A stretch of DNA of 64,000 nucleotides from Streptomyces sp. IMTB 2501 (GTDB lineage Bacteria; Actinomycetota; Actinomycetes; Streptomycetales; Streptomycetaceae): positions 62,001 through 126,000 of the forward strand of contig NZ_MQUS01000003.1 in the NCBI RefSeq assembly GCF_001953885.1. Reading direction: 5' to 3'. Shown piece by piece: positions 34,189 to 42,044 of this stretch. Position 1 is the stretch's first letter. The number at the start of each line of letters is the position of its first letter. Made by a program: the position numbers and the translations under genes. Below the pieces are notes generated by a model that saw only the letters and a list, made by a program, of their open reading frames with translations, was not told the origin of the DNA and did no database searches.

Positions 34189-34908
34189 TCAGCACAGCTC
34201 TTCCGGTGAAATGCCGAGCAGGTCCGACAACTCCCGCTCCCCCGAAGGAGTCACCTTCACCGCCCGCTCGGACCCGATCCGCACACACCACCCCGCATCC
34301 AGCGCATGCCGGCACAACGCGGCCCCCGCCGCCCCCGCGAGATGAGGCCGCCGCTCGGTCCAGTCCAGGCACGCCCGGGCCAGCGGACGCCGACTGGAGA
34401 CGTCCAGCGGAATACCCGCCGCCCCGAACCACGCCACCCCCGCATCCGTGAGCGCGAACCCCGTGTCCTGCCGCAGCAGCCCCCGGAGGGTCAGCGCGTC
34501 CGTGAGCGCCATTCCGAGGCGCCCCGCGAGATGGTCGTAACAGGTACGCCCCCGGGCCATCGCGGACCTCGCGCTCGACTCCCTCAGCGAACGCGGCCGT
34601 ACACCCGCCGCGGGCACATGCGCCGCGAGTTCCTCGACCAGCCCCGCCGCACGTGCGTCGGCCAGCCGCACATACCGATGGCGGCCCTGCCGTTCCTCCG
34701 TGAGCAGGCCTGCGGCCACCAGCTTGCCCAGATGCTCGCTGAGCGTCGACGCGGCGACCCCAGCGTGCCGGGCCAACTCACCGGCGGTCCAGGCCCGTCC
34801 GTCGAGCAGCGCCAGCAGACACGCGGCCCGTGTCTCGTCGGCCAGCAGGGAGGCGAGCGCGGCGAGACCGGCGGCCCGGGAGTCCTTCGCGGTCATGCAG
34901 CACAGCAT
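34189..34908 (-). CDS. ArsR-like winged-helix regulator
   Basis: 239 aa from the ATG at 34908 (an in-frame ATG at 34896 is equally possible). HTH in residues about 15-90: LASLLADETRAACLLALLDGRAWTAGELARHAGVAASTLSEHLGKLVAAGLLTEERQGRHRYVRLAD. The long C-terminal half has conserved CYDHLAGRLG and LTDALTLRGLL, found in extended ArsR-like proteins of Streptomyces. It precedes the EamA gene on the same strand, the likely target. Confidence 0.85.
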   Translation of the reverse strand: MLCCMTAKDSRAAGLAALASLLADETRAACLLALLDGRAWTAGELARHAGVAASTLSEHLGKLVAAGLLTEERQGRHRYVRLADARAAGLVEELAAHVPAAGVRPRSLRESSARSAMARGRTCYDHLAGRLGMALTDALTLRGLLRQDTGFALTDAGVAWFGAAGIPLDVSSRRPLARACLDWTERRPHLAGAAGAALCRHALDAGWCVRIGSERAVKVTPSGERELSDLLGISPEELC

Positions 34909-34937
34909 GCGCCACGGACTCTTCGGCCCCCACCGAA

Positions 34938-35585
34938 TTATCGCTGCGCGCTCTCCCGTACCTGCTCGTACTGCTGGGCCAAGCCGTCCAGCAGGGCCGT
35001 CAGCCCCGTCTCGAAGGCCCGCTCGTCGATCTTCTCCTGCTGCTCTGCGAGCAGATGGGCCCGGCCGAGGTGGGGATAGTCGGCGGGGTCGTATGCGCTC
35101 GCGTCGTCCACGAAGCCGCCGGCGAACGAACCGAGCGCGGAGCCCATGATGAAGTACCGCATCAGCGCGCCGATGGAGGTCGCCTGGGCGGGCGGCCAGC
35201 CGGCGTCGACCATCGCGCCGTACACCGCGTCGGCCAGTCGCAGTGCGGCCGGCCGGCGCCCCGGACCCCTGGCCAGCACCGGGACGACGTTCGGGTGGTC
35301 GCGCAGTGCGGCCCGGTAGGAGACGGCCCAGTCGTGCAGCGCGGTCCGCCAGTCGCGGCCGTCCTCGAACATCGACAGATCGACCAGCCCGCTCACCGAG
35401 TCGGCGACCACCTCCAGGATCTCGTCCTTGGTGCGGAAGTGGTTGTAGAGCGAGGGCCCGCTCACCCCCAGCTCGGCGGCGAGCCGGCGGGTGGACACGG
35501 CTGCCAGCCCCTCCCGGTCCACGAGGTCCCGGGCCGTCTCGACGATCCGGTCGGTGCTGAGGAGGGGCTTGCGTGGTCGGGCCAT
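34938..35585 (-). CDS. TetR family regulator of dehydrogenase genes
   Basis: 215 aa from ATG at 35585 (in-frame ATG at 35594 possible). HTH in RPRKPLLSTDRIVETARDLVDREGLAAVSTRRLAAELGVSGPSLYNHFRTKDEIL; a TetR_C_1-like ligand domain follows. Divergent from an acyl-CoA dehydrogenase gene with an AAACTA-N7-TAATTT dyad between, and a close match of that dyad sits before the aldehyde dehydrogenase gene about 5 kb away. Infer repression of both operons. Confidence 0.88.
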   Translation of the reverse strand: MARPRKPLLSTDRIVETARDLVDREGLAAVSTRRLAAELGVSGPSLYNHFRTKDEILEVVADSVSGLVDLSMFEDGRDWRTALHDWAVSYRAALRDHPNVVPVLARGPGRRPAALRLADAVYGAMVDAGWPPAQATSIGALMRYFIMGSALGSFAGGFVDDASAYDPADYPHLGRAHLLAEQQEKIDERAFETGLTALLDGLAQQYEQVRESAQR

Positions 35586-35611
35586 GGCGCACATAGTAGG
35601 GCTGCGGACAG

Positions 35612-35630
35612 AAACTAGCAGTGCTAATTT
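35612..35630. promoter_or_regulatory. TetR-type operator, second of the pair
   Basis: AAACTA, seven bases, TAATTT; one mismatch between arms. In the divergent tetR/acyl-CoA dehydrogenase region. It shares the arm pattern with 30620-30638. Confidence 0.7.
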
Positions 35631-35702
35631 AAATGTACGGCTTTCAAGATCCGCCGTGTCTGTCGTGTCTGTCGTCTCTGTCGTCTTCTGTGGGGTGATC
35701 GC

Positions 35703-36857
35703 GTGGTGAACCTGGAGCTGAGCGAGGAGCAGGCCGCCGTACGGCAGCTCGCCCGGGACTTCGTGGAGCGCGAGATCGCCCCGCACGTAGTGGAGTGGGA
35801 CCGGAGCGAGGAGGTCGACCGGGGGATCGTGAAGAAGCTCGGCGAGGTCGGCTTCCTCGGGCTGACCGTCGCCGAGGAGTACGGCGGCTCCGGTGGCGAC
35901 CATCTCGCGTACTGCCTGGTCACCGAGGAGCTGGGGCGCGGCGACTCCTCCGTCCGCGGCATCGTGTCCGTGTCCCTCGGGCTCGTCGCCAAGACGATCG
36001 CCGCCTGGGGTGACGAGGAGCAGAAGCGGCGCTGGCTGCCGGGGCTGACGGCGGGCGAACACGTCGGCTGCTTCGGCCTCACCGAGCCGGGCACCGGCTC
36101 CGACGCGGGCAACCTCACCACCCGTGCCGTACGGGACGGCGACGACTACGTCGTCAACGGCACGAAGATGTTCATCACGAACGGGACCTGGGCGGACGTC
36201 GTCCTGCTCTTCGCCCGCTCCACCGACGCCCCCGGCCACAAGGGCGTCAGTGCCTTCCTCGTCCCCACCGACATCCCCGGTCTGACCCGCCGCACCATCC
36301 ACGGCAAGCTCGGCCTGCGCGGCCAGGCCACCGCCGAACTCGTCTTCGAGGACGTGCGGGTGCCCGCGTCGGCGCTGCTGGGGGAGGAGGGCAAGGGCTT
36401 CTCGGTGGCCATGTCCGCGCTGGCCAAGGGGCGGATGTCGGTGGCCGCGGGCTGCGTCGGCATAGCCCAGGCCGCGCTGGACGCGGCCGTGCGGTACGCC
36501 GGTGAGCGCGAGCAGTTCGGCAAGCCGATCGCCCGGCACCAGCTGGTGCAGGAGCTGATCAGCGACATCGCCGTCGACGTGGACGCGGCCCGGCTGCTCA
36601 CCTGGCGGGTCGCCGGTCTGATCGACCGCGGGCAGCCGTTCGCCGTCGAGTCCTCCAAGGCCAAGCTGTTCGCCTCCGAGGCCGCCGTCCGAGCCGCCAA
36701 CAACGCCCTGCAGGTCTTCGGCGGCTACGGATACATCGACGAGTACCCGGCCGGCAAACTCCTGCGCGACGCCCGCGTGATGACCCTCTACGAGGGCACC
36801 AGCCAGATCCAGAAACTGCTCATCGGCCGTGCCCTGACCGGGGTTTCGGCGTTCTGA
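35703..36857 (+). CDS. Acyl-CoA dehydrogenase
   Basis: 384 aa; GTG start with GGGGTGA. Family motifs CFGLTEPGTGSDAGNLTTRAV (FAD/substrate), catalytic-base region ALQVFGGYGYIDEYPAGKLLRDARVMTLYEGTSQIQKLLIGRAL. FAD-dependent oxidation of acyl-CoA to enoyl-CoA in fatty-acid or branched-chain catabolism. Directly upstream are imperfect repeats of GTCTGTC (35654-35692). Controlled by the divergent TetR. Confidence 0.95.
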   Translation: MVNLELSEEQAAVRQLARDFVEREIAPHVVEWDRSEEVDRGIVKKLGEVGFLGLTVAEEYGGSGGDHLAYCLVTEELGRGDSSVRGIVSVSLGLVAKTIAAWGDEEQKRRWLPGLTAGEHVGCFGLTEPGTGSDAGNLTTRAVRDGDDYVVNGTKMFITNGTWADVVLLFARSTDAPGHKGVSAFLVPTDIPGLTRRTIHGKLGLRGQATAELVFEDVRVPASALLGEEGKGFSVAMSALAKGRMSVAAGCVGIAQAALDAAVRYAGEREQFGKPIARHQLVQELISDIAVDVDAARLLTWRVAGLIDRGQPFAVESSKAKLFASEAAVRAANNALQVFGGYGYIDEYPAGKLLRDARVMTLYEGTSQIQKLLIGRALTGVSAF

Positions 36858-36933
36858 GCACGTGTACGACTGAGTACCTGCCTGAGTACCTCGGCGGATG
36901 TGGCGCGGGCCGTGTCCGCCGATGCTCGTCCCC

Positions 36934-37221
36934 ATGAGTGAGACACCCGTCAAGCAGCAGAGCACGGCCGCGTTCCACGGGCAGGCCGTCGCCTCCTTCG
37001 CGGTCGCCATGTCCGCCACCGCCATCGGCATCTACCAGCTGGACACCGACGCCTGGGTCCGGGGCTTCCTCGCGATCGCGGTCCTCTATCTCGTCACCTC
37101 CGCCTTCACCCTGGCGAAGGTGATCAGGGACCGGCAGGAGGCGGGGCAGATCGTGAGCCGGGTCGACCAGGCACGCCTCGAGAAGCTCCTCGCCGAGCAC
37201 GACCCCTTCGAGAAGATCTGA
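36934..37221 (+). CDS. YiaA/YiaB-like two-helix membrane protein
   Basis: 95 aa. Two hydrophobic helices (AVASFAVAMSATAIGIYQL and GFLAIAVLYLVTSAFTLAKVIRD) joined by a short loop, as in the YiaA/B family, with a charged C-tail. Function unknown. No clear ribosome-binding site at the ATG. Confidence 0.8.
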   Translation: MSETPVKQQSTAAFHGQAVASFAVAMSATAIGIYQLDTDAWVRGFLAIAVLYLVTSAFTLAKVIRDRQEAGQIVSRVDQARLEKLLAEHDPFEKI

Positions 37222-37230
37222 GCCGGCGCT

Positions 37231-37246
37231 CTAAGCGCTCGCTCAC
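37231..37246. promoter_or_regulatory. TetR-type operator, divergent copy
   Basis: CTAAGCG-CT-CGCTCAC. Matches in form the perfect site at 38418-38433; lies about 50 nt before the tetR start. Confidence 0.6.
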
Positions 37247-37294
37247 CTTCGGCGGTATGGTGGTGCTCCTGTCACGGAGAGGGGCGAGCGAGCG

Positions 37295-37918
37295 ATGAGT
37301 ACGGCGGAGGAGACGACCGGCGGCGAAGTGGAGCCGTGGGAAGAGGTCACCCCGGACGCGGCGCGGCGGCTGCTCGTCGCCGCCGTGGAGGCCTTCGCCG
37401 AGCGCGGCTACCACGCGACGACCACCCGCGACATCGCCGGCCGCGCCGGCATGAGCCCGGCCGCGCTCTACATCCACTACAAGACCAAGGAAGAGCTGCT
37501 TCACCGGATCAGCCGCATCGGCCACGACAAGGCGCTCGACATCCTGCGCACCGCGGCGCGGCGCGAGGGCACGGCCAAGGAGCGGCTCGCCGACGCGGTC
37601 AGCTCCTTCGTCCGCTGGCACGCGGGGCGGCGCACCACCGCGCGGGTCGTGCAGTACGAACTCGACGCCCTGGGTCCCGAGGCCCGCGCCGAGATCGTCG
37701 CGCTGCGCCGCCAGGTCGACGCCGAGGTGCAGGGGATCATCGAGGACGGTGTGGCCTCGGGCGAGTTCGACGTACTGGACGTCAAGGGCACCACGCTCGC
37801 CGTGCTGTCGCTGTGCATCGACGTGGCCCGCTGGTTCACTGTGGACGGCCCGCGCACCCCCGAGGAGGTCGGCGCGCTCTACGCCGACCTCGTGCTCCGG
37901 ATGGTCGGGGCGAAGTAA
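37295..37918 (+). CDS. TetR family regulator
   Basis: 207 aa. HTH in AARRLLVAAVEAFAERGYHATTTRDIAGRAGMSPAALYIHYKTKEELLH; a C-domain resembling KstR2/FadR-like regulators of CoA metabolism. A TAAGC-N6-GCTTA-type dyad lies before it and another before the convergent MaoC hydratase gene. It therefore probably controls itself and that gene. Confidence 0.9.
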   Translation: MSTAEETTGGEVEPWEEVTPDAARRLLVAAVEAFAERGYHATTTRDIAGRAGMSPAALYIHYKTKEELLHRISRIGHDKALDILRTAARREGTAKERLADAVSSFVRWHAGRRTTARVVQYELDALGPEARAEIVALRRQVDAEVQGIIEDGVASGEFDVLDVKGTTLAVLSLCIDVARWFTVDGPRTPEEVGALYADLVLRMVGAK

Positions 37919-37931
37919 CCGGCCCCAGGGC

Positions 37932-38393
37932 TCAGAGGTAGTACCGGGACACCGACTCCGCGACACACACCGGCTTGTCGCCGCCCTCGCGCTCCACCGT
38001 GAAGGCGACGGTCACCTGGATGCCGCCGGTGACGTCCTCGACGCCGGTGATCTTCGCGCTGGCGCGCAGCCGGGAGCCGACGGGGACGGGGGAGGGGAAG
38101 CGGACCTTGTTCGTGCCGTAGTTCACGCCCATCTTCACGCCCTCGACCCGGATCAGCTGCGGGCCGAAGAGCGGGAGCAGGGAGAGCGTGAGGTATCCGT
38201 GCGCGATGGTGGTCCTGAACGGCCCCGCCGCCGCCTTCTCCGGGTCCACATGGATCCACTGGTGGTCGCCGGTGGCCTCGGCGAACAGATCGATGCGCTT
38301 CTGGTCGACCTCCAGCCAGTCGGTGTACCCCAGCTGCTCGCCGACGGCCGCCTTCAGCTCGTCGGGGGAGGTGAAGGTCCTCGGTTCTGCCAT
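37932..38393 (-). CDS. MaoC-like (R)-enoyl-CoA hydratase
   Basis: 153 aa, a single hot-dog domain. The catalytic pair is Asp43 and His48 in ATGDHQWIHVDPEKAAAG, followed by TIAHGYLTLSLLP. Hydrates enoyl-CoA in fatty-acid-type metabolism. The promoter region has a perfect TetR-type dyad. Convergent with the tetR gene, 13 nt apart. Confidence 0.92.
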   Translation of the reverse strand: MAEPRTFTSPDELKAAVGEQLGYTDWLEVDQKRIDLFAEATGDHQWIHVDPEKAAAGPFRTTIAHGYLTLSLLPLFGPQLIRVEGVKMGVNYGTNKVRFPSPVPVGSRLRASAKITGVEDVTGGIQVTVAFTVEREGGDKPVCVAESVSRYYL

Positions 38394-38417
38394 GATCCCG
38401 GCCTCTCGCTCGCGTCT

Positions 38418-38433
38418 CTAAGCAACTGCTTAG
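38418..38433. promoter_or_regulatory. TetR-type operator before MaoC gene
   Basis: CTAAGCA-AC-TGCTTAG, perfect 7-bp arms with 2-nt centre. 25 nt before the hydratase ATG. Same form as 37231-37246. Confidence 0.75.
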
Positions 38434-38521
38434 CATGGTCGGCCGAGGGGCACCTGTCAACGCACCGGACGCCGCACCTTGACGGGCAGACGTTGCCTGC
38501 CGCGGCACTAGGCTCTGAGGA

Positions 38522-38980
38522 GTGCCCCAGATTCCCGACAAGATCCATGAGCTGACCGTCGGCCAGTTGGCCGCGCGCAGCGGCGCCGCGGTCTCCGCCC
38601 TGCACTTCTATGAGTCCAAGGGCCTGATCAGCAGCCGCCGCACGTCCGGCAACCAGCGACGCTACGGCCGTGACACCCTGCGGCGGGTCGCGTTCGTCCG
38701 CGCGGCACAGCGGGTGGGCATCCCGCTGGCGACGATCCGGGACGCCCTCGCGGAACTTCCGGAGGAGCGGACGCCCACGCGGGAGGACTGGGCGCGGTTG
38801 TCCGAGACATGGCGCTCGGAGCTCGACGAACGCATCAAGCAGCTGAACCGTTTGCGCGACCACCTCACCGACTGCATCGGATGCGGGTGCCTCTCCCTGG
38901 AGAACTGCGTCCTCTCCAACCCGGACGACGTGTTCGGCGAACGGCTCACGGGGTCACGGCTGTTGGCAGAGCCGCGCTGA
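38522..38980 (+). CDS. soxR: Redox-sensing transcriptional activator SoxR
   Basis: 152 aa; GTG start with GAGGA adjacent. MerR-type HTH in [42 protein letters not shown]. The 2Fe-2S ligands are Cys118, 121, 123 and 129 ([12 protein letters not shown]). Streptomyces SoxR responds to redox-active compounds, including its own pigments, rather than general oxidative stress. Its targets are not adjacent here. Confidence 0.95.
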   Translation: MPQIPDKIHELTVGQLAARSGAAVSALHFYESKGLISSRRTSGNQRRYGRDTLRRVAFVRAAQRVGIPLATIRDALAELPEERTPTREDWARLSETWRSELDERIKQLNRLRDHLTDCIGCGCLSLENCVLSNPDDVFGERLTGSRLLAEPR

Positions 38981-39012
38981 GCGCTGCGCGGCTGCAACCG
39001 TCGGGAGCCGGT

Positions 39013-39049
39013 GCGCTGCGGCCCCCGCGCTCCTGGGGAACCGCAGCGC
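39013..39049. terminator. Hairpin between soxR and the RNA ligase gene
   Basis: GCGCTGCGG and CCGCAGCGC, perfect 9-bp arms, with an inner CCCC/GGGG pairing. Between convergent genes. Confidence 0.65.
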
Positions 39050-39056
39050 CGTTGCC

Positions 39057-40124
39057 CTATTCGTACTCCGTGCCGCCCTTACGCGTCAGGTACGCCGGGC
39101 TCACCGCCTTGGCGATGGCCCGCCCCCCGGTCACCGCGCTGTACCGCTCGACCGCGGGGCGTATGACCACACCCTCCCGCAGATGCAGCGCCCGCCCGGA
39201 CACCGTCTCCCGCCCGCTCGCGAACTCCAGCACCCGCTCGATGTCGTACGGCCCCGCATACAGCCGGGGCACCACCGGCAGCTCCCCCTCCAGCGACTCC
39301 GCCGCGTCCAGCCACCGCACGGCGCCGTCCACCTCGACCGAGACGTCGAACGCCGCGTACCCCAGCGTCTCCCGCCGCCCGTCGGCGCCGTACGACAGAT
39401 CCTGCACCCCCGCGCCGTACACCTCCCCGAAGATGCCGACCCGGCGTGCACCCAGCCGCTCGGCCAGCCGCGCCGCCGCCTCCGCGACGCCATGGCCCCG
39501 CACCGCCCGCCAGTACAGGTTCCGTGGATCCTCCTTCAAGGCAAGGGACTTGGCGCCGAAACCCTTCGAGGACACGTACACCCGCCCCTCGTCGGCGACA
39601 TACGTCAAAAGGCACGCCGAACCATGCAGCTTCTCCGTCAGGACGACCGGCTCGCCCGGCGCGAAGATGTCCGGGTAGCGCTGGATGTTCTCGATGTCGA
39701 CCCACGGCAGCAGATCGGGAGCGGACTCCACGTCGCCGTTCATGGTCGGCGGGATCGGCGGCACCCACTTGGTGATGCCGAGCCGCTCGGCGAAGTCCGT
39801 CCCCTCGGCCGCCGCCCGCGCCAGATCGACGTCCGCCAGCGTGTTCGGCCGGCACACGATGCCCTGGGACAGCTCGCCACGCAGCCGCACCGCCTTGACC
39901 CGGTTGGCCTCGCCGCCCGCCAGCCGTCCGGTCAGCCCCAGTTCCTCGATCAGAGCGGGCGGGAGCAAGGACTGCTCGGGGATGTAGACGGCGGCCTCAC
40001 CGGTGCGGTACGCGCCCTTGGCGACGACGGCTCGGTACAGGCCCACCTGGGCCAGTTCGAGCGCGTCGGCGTTCGGATGCTCATGGACGGTCAGCACTTC
40101 GGCGGTGACGCGCAGCGTCGACAT
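39057..40124 (-). CDS. Rnl5-type RNA ligase (DRB0094 family)
   Basis: 355 aa from the ATG at 40124 with GAGGAG upstream. An N-terminal OB-like domain (about 1-120) precedes the nucleotidyltransferase domain, as in Deinococcus radiodurans RNA ligase. Motif I is LTEKLHGSA with predicted adenylated Lys165. GIFGEVYG is like motif IIIa and LREGVVIRP like motif IV; KAVSPAYL near the end fits motif V. Seals 3'-OH/5'-phosphate ends using ATP. No tRNA or repair partner is next to it. Confidence 0.85.
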   Translation of the reverse strand: MSTLRVTAEVLTVHEHPNADALELAQVGLYRAVVAKGAYRTGEAAVYIPEQSLLPPALIEELGLTGRLAGGEANRVKAVRLRGELSQGIVCRPNTLADVDLARAAAEGTDFAERLGITKWVPPIPPTMNGDVESAPDLLPWVDIENIQRYPDIFAPGEPVVLTEKLHGSACLLTYVADEGRVYVSSKGFGAKSLALKEDPRNLYWRAVRGHGVAEAAARLAERLGARRVGIFGEVYGAGVQDLSYGADGRRETLGYAAFDVSVEVDGAVRWLDAAESLEGELPVVPRLYAGPYDIERVLEFASGRETVSGRALHLREGVVIRPAVERYSAVTGGRAIAKAVSPAYLTRKGGTEYE

Positions 40125-40278
40125 CACAACTCCTCGGGTGTGCGGGCACAGGGATGCCCGTCAGATGTGTTTCATCGCCTCCAACTGTCCGCACGGGAAA
40201 GCGGTGGAGCGACCGGATTCGGGTCTGCTAGCGTCACGCCCTTCGCCCGGCGGCAAGGCCCCGGCTCGCCGGTCCGTC

Positions 40279-41004
40279 CTACGAGGAACGCTGGAACGAC
40301 CCGTACTGGAGCAGTCCGTCGGCCACCAACTGAGCGTTGTCGGCCGCCCGTTCGCCGTCCGGGCGGAACAGGGTGTCCTCCAGGCCGATCCGCGTCGCGA
40401 GGCCCAGCCGGCCGGCCAGGCGCAGCACCGGCCAGGTGCCGCCCTCCTCGCCGTGCAGCAGGACCGGCCGCGTGAACGCCTCGCCGAGGTCCGCCAGCAG
40501 GGCCCGCGCCGTGGCCTCGGCGGTCGCCGGGTCCGGGTCGGTCACTTCCGCCAGCACGCGCAGCACTCTCGGCCCGAGGGGCGAGTCCGCGAACCGGGCC
40601 GCGCCGTCGGTGCCGGACCAGATGCCCGCCTCGACGTCCACGCCCATCGCGAGCAGCTGCTCGGCCACCGCTTCGGCGCCCGGCTCATGCCAGTTGACCG
40701 AGGCGAAGTCGGGCAGCACCGACCAACTGCGCACCCGGGCCGGCCGGGCCGCCGGATCGGGCTCCGCCCAGGCGCCGGTCGTCACTCCGACCGGCACCGA
40801 CACCCGTGCCCGGATCGCCTCCAGCGTCGGTGCCAGCACGCGCGGGGAGAGGCTGTCGTGCCCGCACGGTGTCTTCGGGTGAATGTGCACCGCCGTGGCC
40901 CCGGCCGCGACCGCCTTCGCTGCGCAACGGGCGATGTCCTCGGGTGACATCGGCACGGCCGCGCTGTCCGCCGGCGATCGGCGGCCGTTCAGGCAAGCCT
41001 GCAC
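40279..41004 (-). CDS. BKACE family beta-keto acid cleavage enzyme
   Basis: 241 aa, GTG start with GGAG. AVHIHPK is the His-x-His zinc motif, PVGVTTGAW the substrate loop, and GLEDTLF the C-terminal signature of the DUF849/3-keto-5-aminohexanoate cleavage family. The family condenses a beta-keto acid with acetyl-CoA. At 241 aa it is shorter than the usual 270-310 and has no pathway genes around it. Substrate unknown. Confidence 0.8.
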   Translation of the reverse strand: MQACLNGRRSPADSAAVPMSPEDIARCAAKAVAAGATAVHIHPKTPCGHDSLSPRVLAPTLEAIRARVSVPVGVTTGAWAEPDPAARPARVRSWSVLPDFASVNWHEPGAEAVAEQLLAMGVDVEAGIWSGTDGAARFADSPLGPRVLRVLAEVTDPDPATAEATARALLADLGEAFTRPVLLHGEEGGTWPVLRLAGRLGLATRIGLEDTLFRPDGERAADNAQLVADGLLQYGSFQRSS

Positions 41005-41060
41005 AAAAGGGCTCCGTTGGAAGGGTCGTCATGCCGTACAGCCATGATATGCCGTCGGAC

Positions 41061-41136
41061 GGCTGCGGCTCCGTCGTGGCTGGTCGCGCCCACGCGGCGG
41101 AGCCGCATATCGATACAGCCCCGCGCCCCTCGGGGG
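41061..41136. repeat. Streptomyces intergenic repeat with long stem
   Basis: TGCGGCTCCG and CGGAGCCGCA form a 10-bp stem; it includes GTGGCTGGTCGCGC and CCCCGCGCCCCT, parts of the same repeat family as 20994-21028 and 47514-47550. It lies between the BKACE gene and a hypothetical gene. Confidence 0.65.
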
Positions 41137-41220
41137 TTGCCCAGCCCCCGCTGAAAAGCGCCCCGAGCCGACAGGGGTGCGGCATCCCCCTACGCACCCC
41201 CCAGGAAATCCCCCCAACCA

Positions 41221-41823
41221 TCAGGCCGACATCAGCAGTTGCCCCCGCCTGGCCGTTGCCAGCGCTTGTGGTGTGAGCACGGGGCGCGGGACGAGTATCC
41301 CGCAGGCCGTGCAGACCGGGCCGGACGACGGTTCGTGGTCCAGGCCGTACCGCCAGATCAGGCGGTCCTCTCCGCATACCGGGCAGCCCCCGCCCGGTTC
41401 CCGCTCCAGGGCGGCGATCAGCCGGCGCAGCACCTCGGCCAGCTGCTCGCCGGGGTGGACGCGCGGGTCGTCGCACCAGGCGACTCCGAAGCCGCCCCAG
41501 GTCAGCCGGTGCCAGTCGTCCACACTGCCCGGCCGGCGCAGCCCGTCGTGCTTCTCCTTCCTGCGCCGCTCGGTGAAGTCGGTCTCATAGGCGAGCCAGA
41601 CGGACCGTGCCTCCTCCAGCTCCTCCAGCGCGGCCACGAGCCGCACCGGGTCGGGGGAGCGGTCCTCGGGGCCGAAGCCCGCCCGGGAGCACAGATGGTC
41701 CCAGGTCGCCCGATGCCCGTAAGGGGCGAACTTCTCAAGGCACTTACGCAGTGAGTATCGCCGCAGTGCCAGATCGCAGCCCGGATCGCGTACCTGTCTC
41801 GCCAGACTCCGGAAACCGGCCAT
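41221..41823 (-). CDS. Conserved hypothetical zinc-ribbon protein
   Basis: 200 aa; GGAGG before ATG. The N-terminal half is helical and charged (LRKCLEKFAPYGHRATWDHLCSRAGFGPEDR). The C-terminal half has CPVCGEDRL and VCTACG, a four-Cys zinc ribbon. No enzymatic motif is known. Role unclear, possibly nucleic-acid or protein binding. Confidence 0.7.
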   Translation of the reverse strand: MAGFRSLARQVRDPGCDLALRRYSLRKCLEKFAPYGHRATWDHLCSRAGFGPEDRSPDPVRLVAALEELEEARSVWLAYETDFTERRRKEKHDGLRRPGSVDDWHRLTWGGFGVAWCDDPRVHPGEQLAEVLRRLIAALEREPGGGCPVCGEDRLIWRYGLDHEPSSGPVCTACGILVPRPVLTPQALATARRGQLLMSA

Positions 41824-42044
41824 CGCCCTGCACCTCCGTCACACCTGCACCTGTACTTCGGTCACTTCGGCGTCGTCGCACGGACGTCGCCGAATAGACG
41901 TATCGACAGGCGATTCGGCTCCATCTCTTCGTGGGCTCTTCTCTTCGTTCTGCTTGCGGACTCCAGAAACTGACGCATGTTCATCTTTAAAGCTGGGGAT
42001 ACCGGCGGTAACGTTCGGCCACCCCTGTCGCTAGGAGCTGCCAC

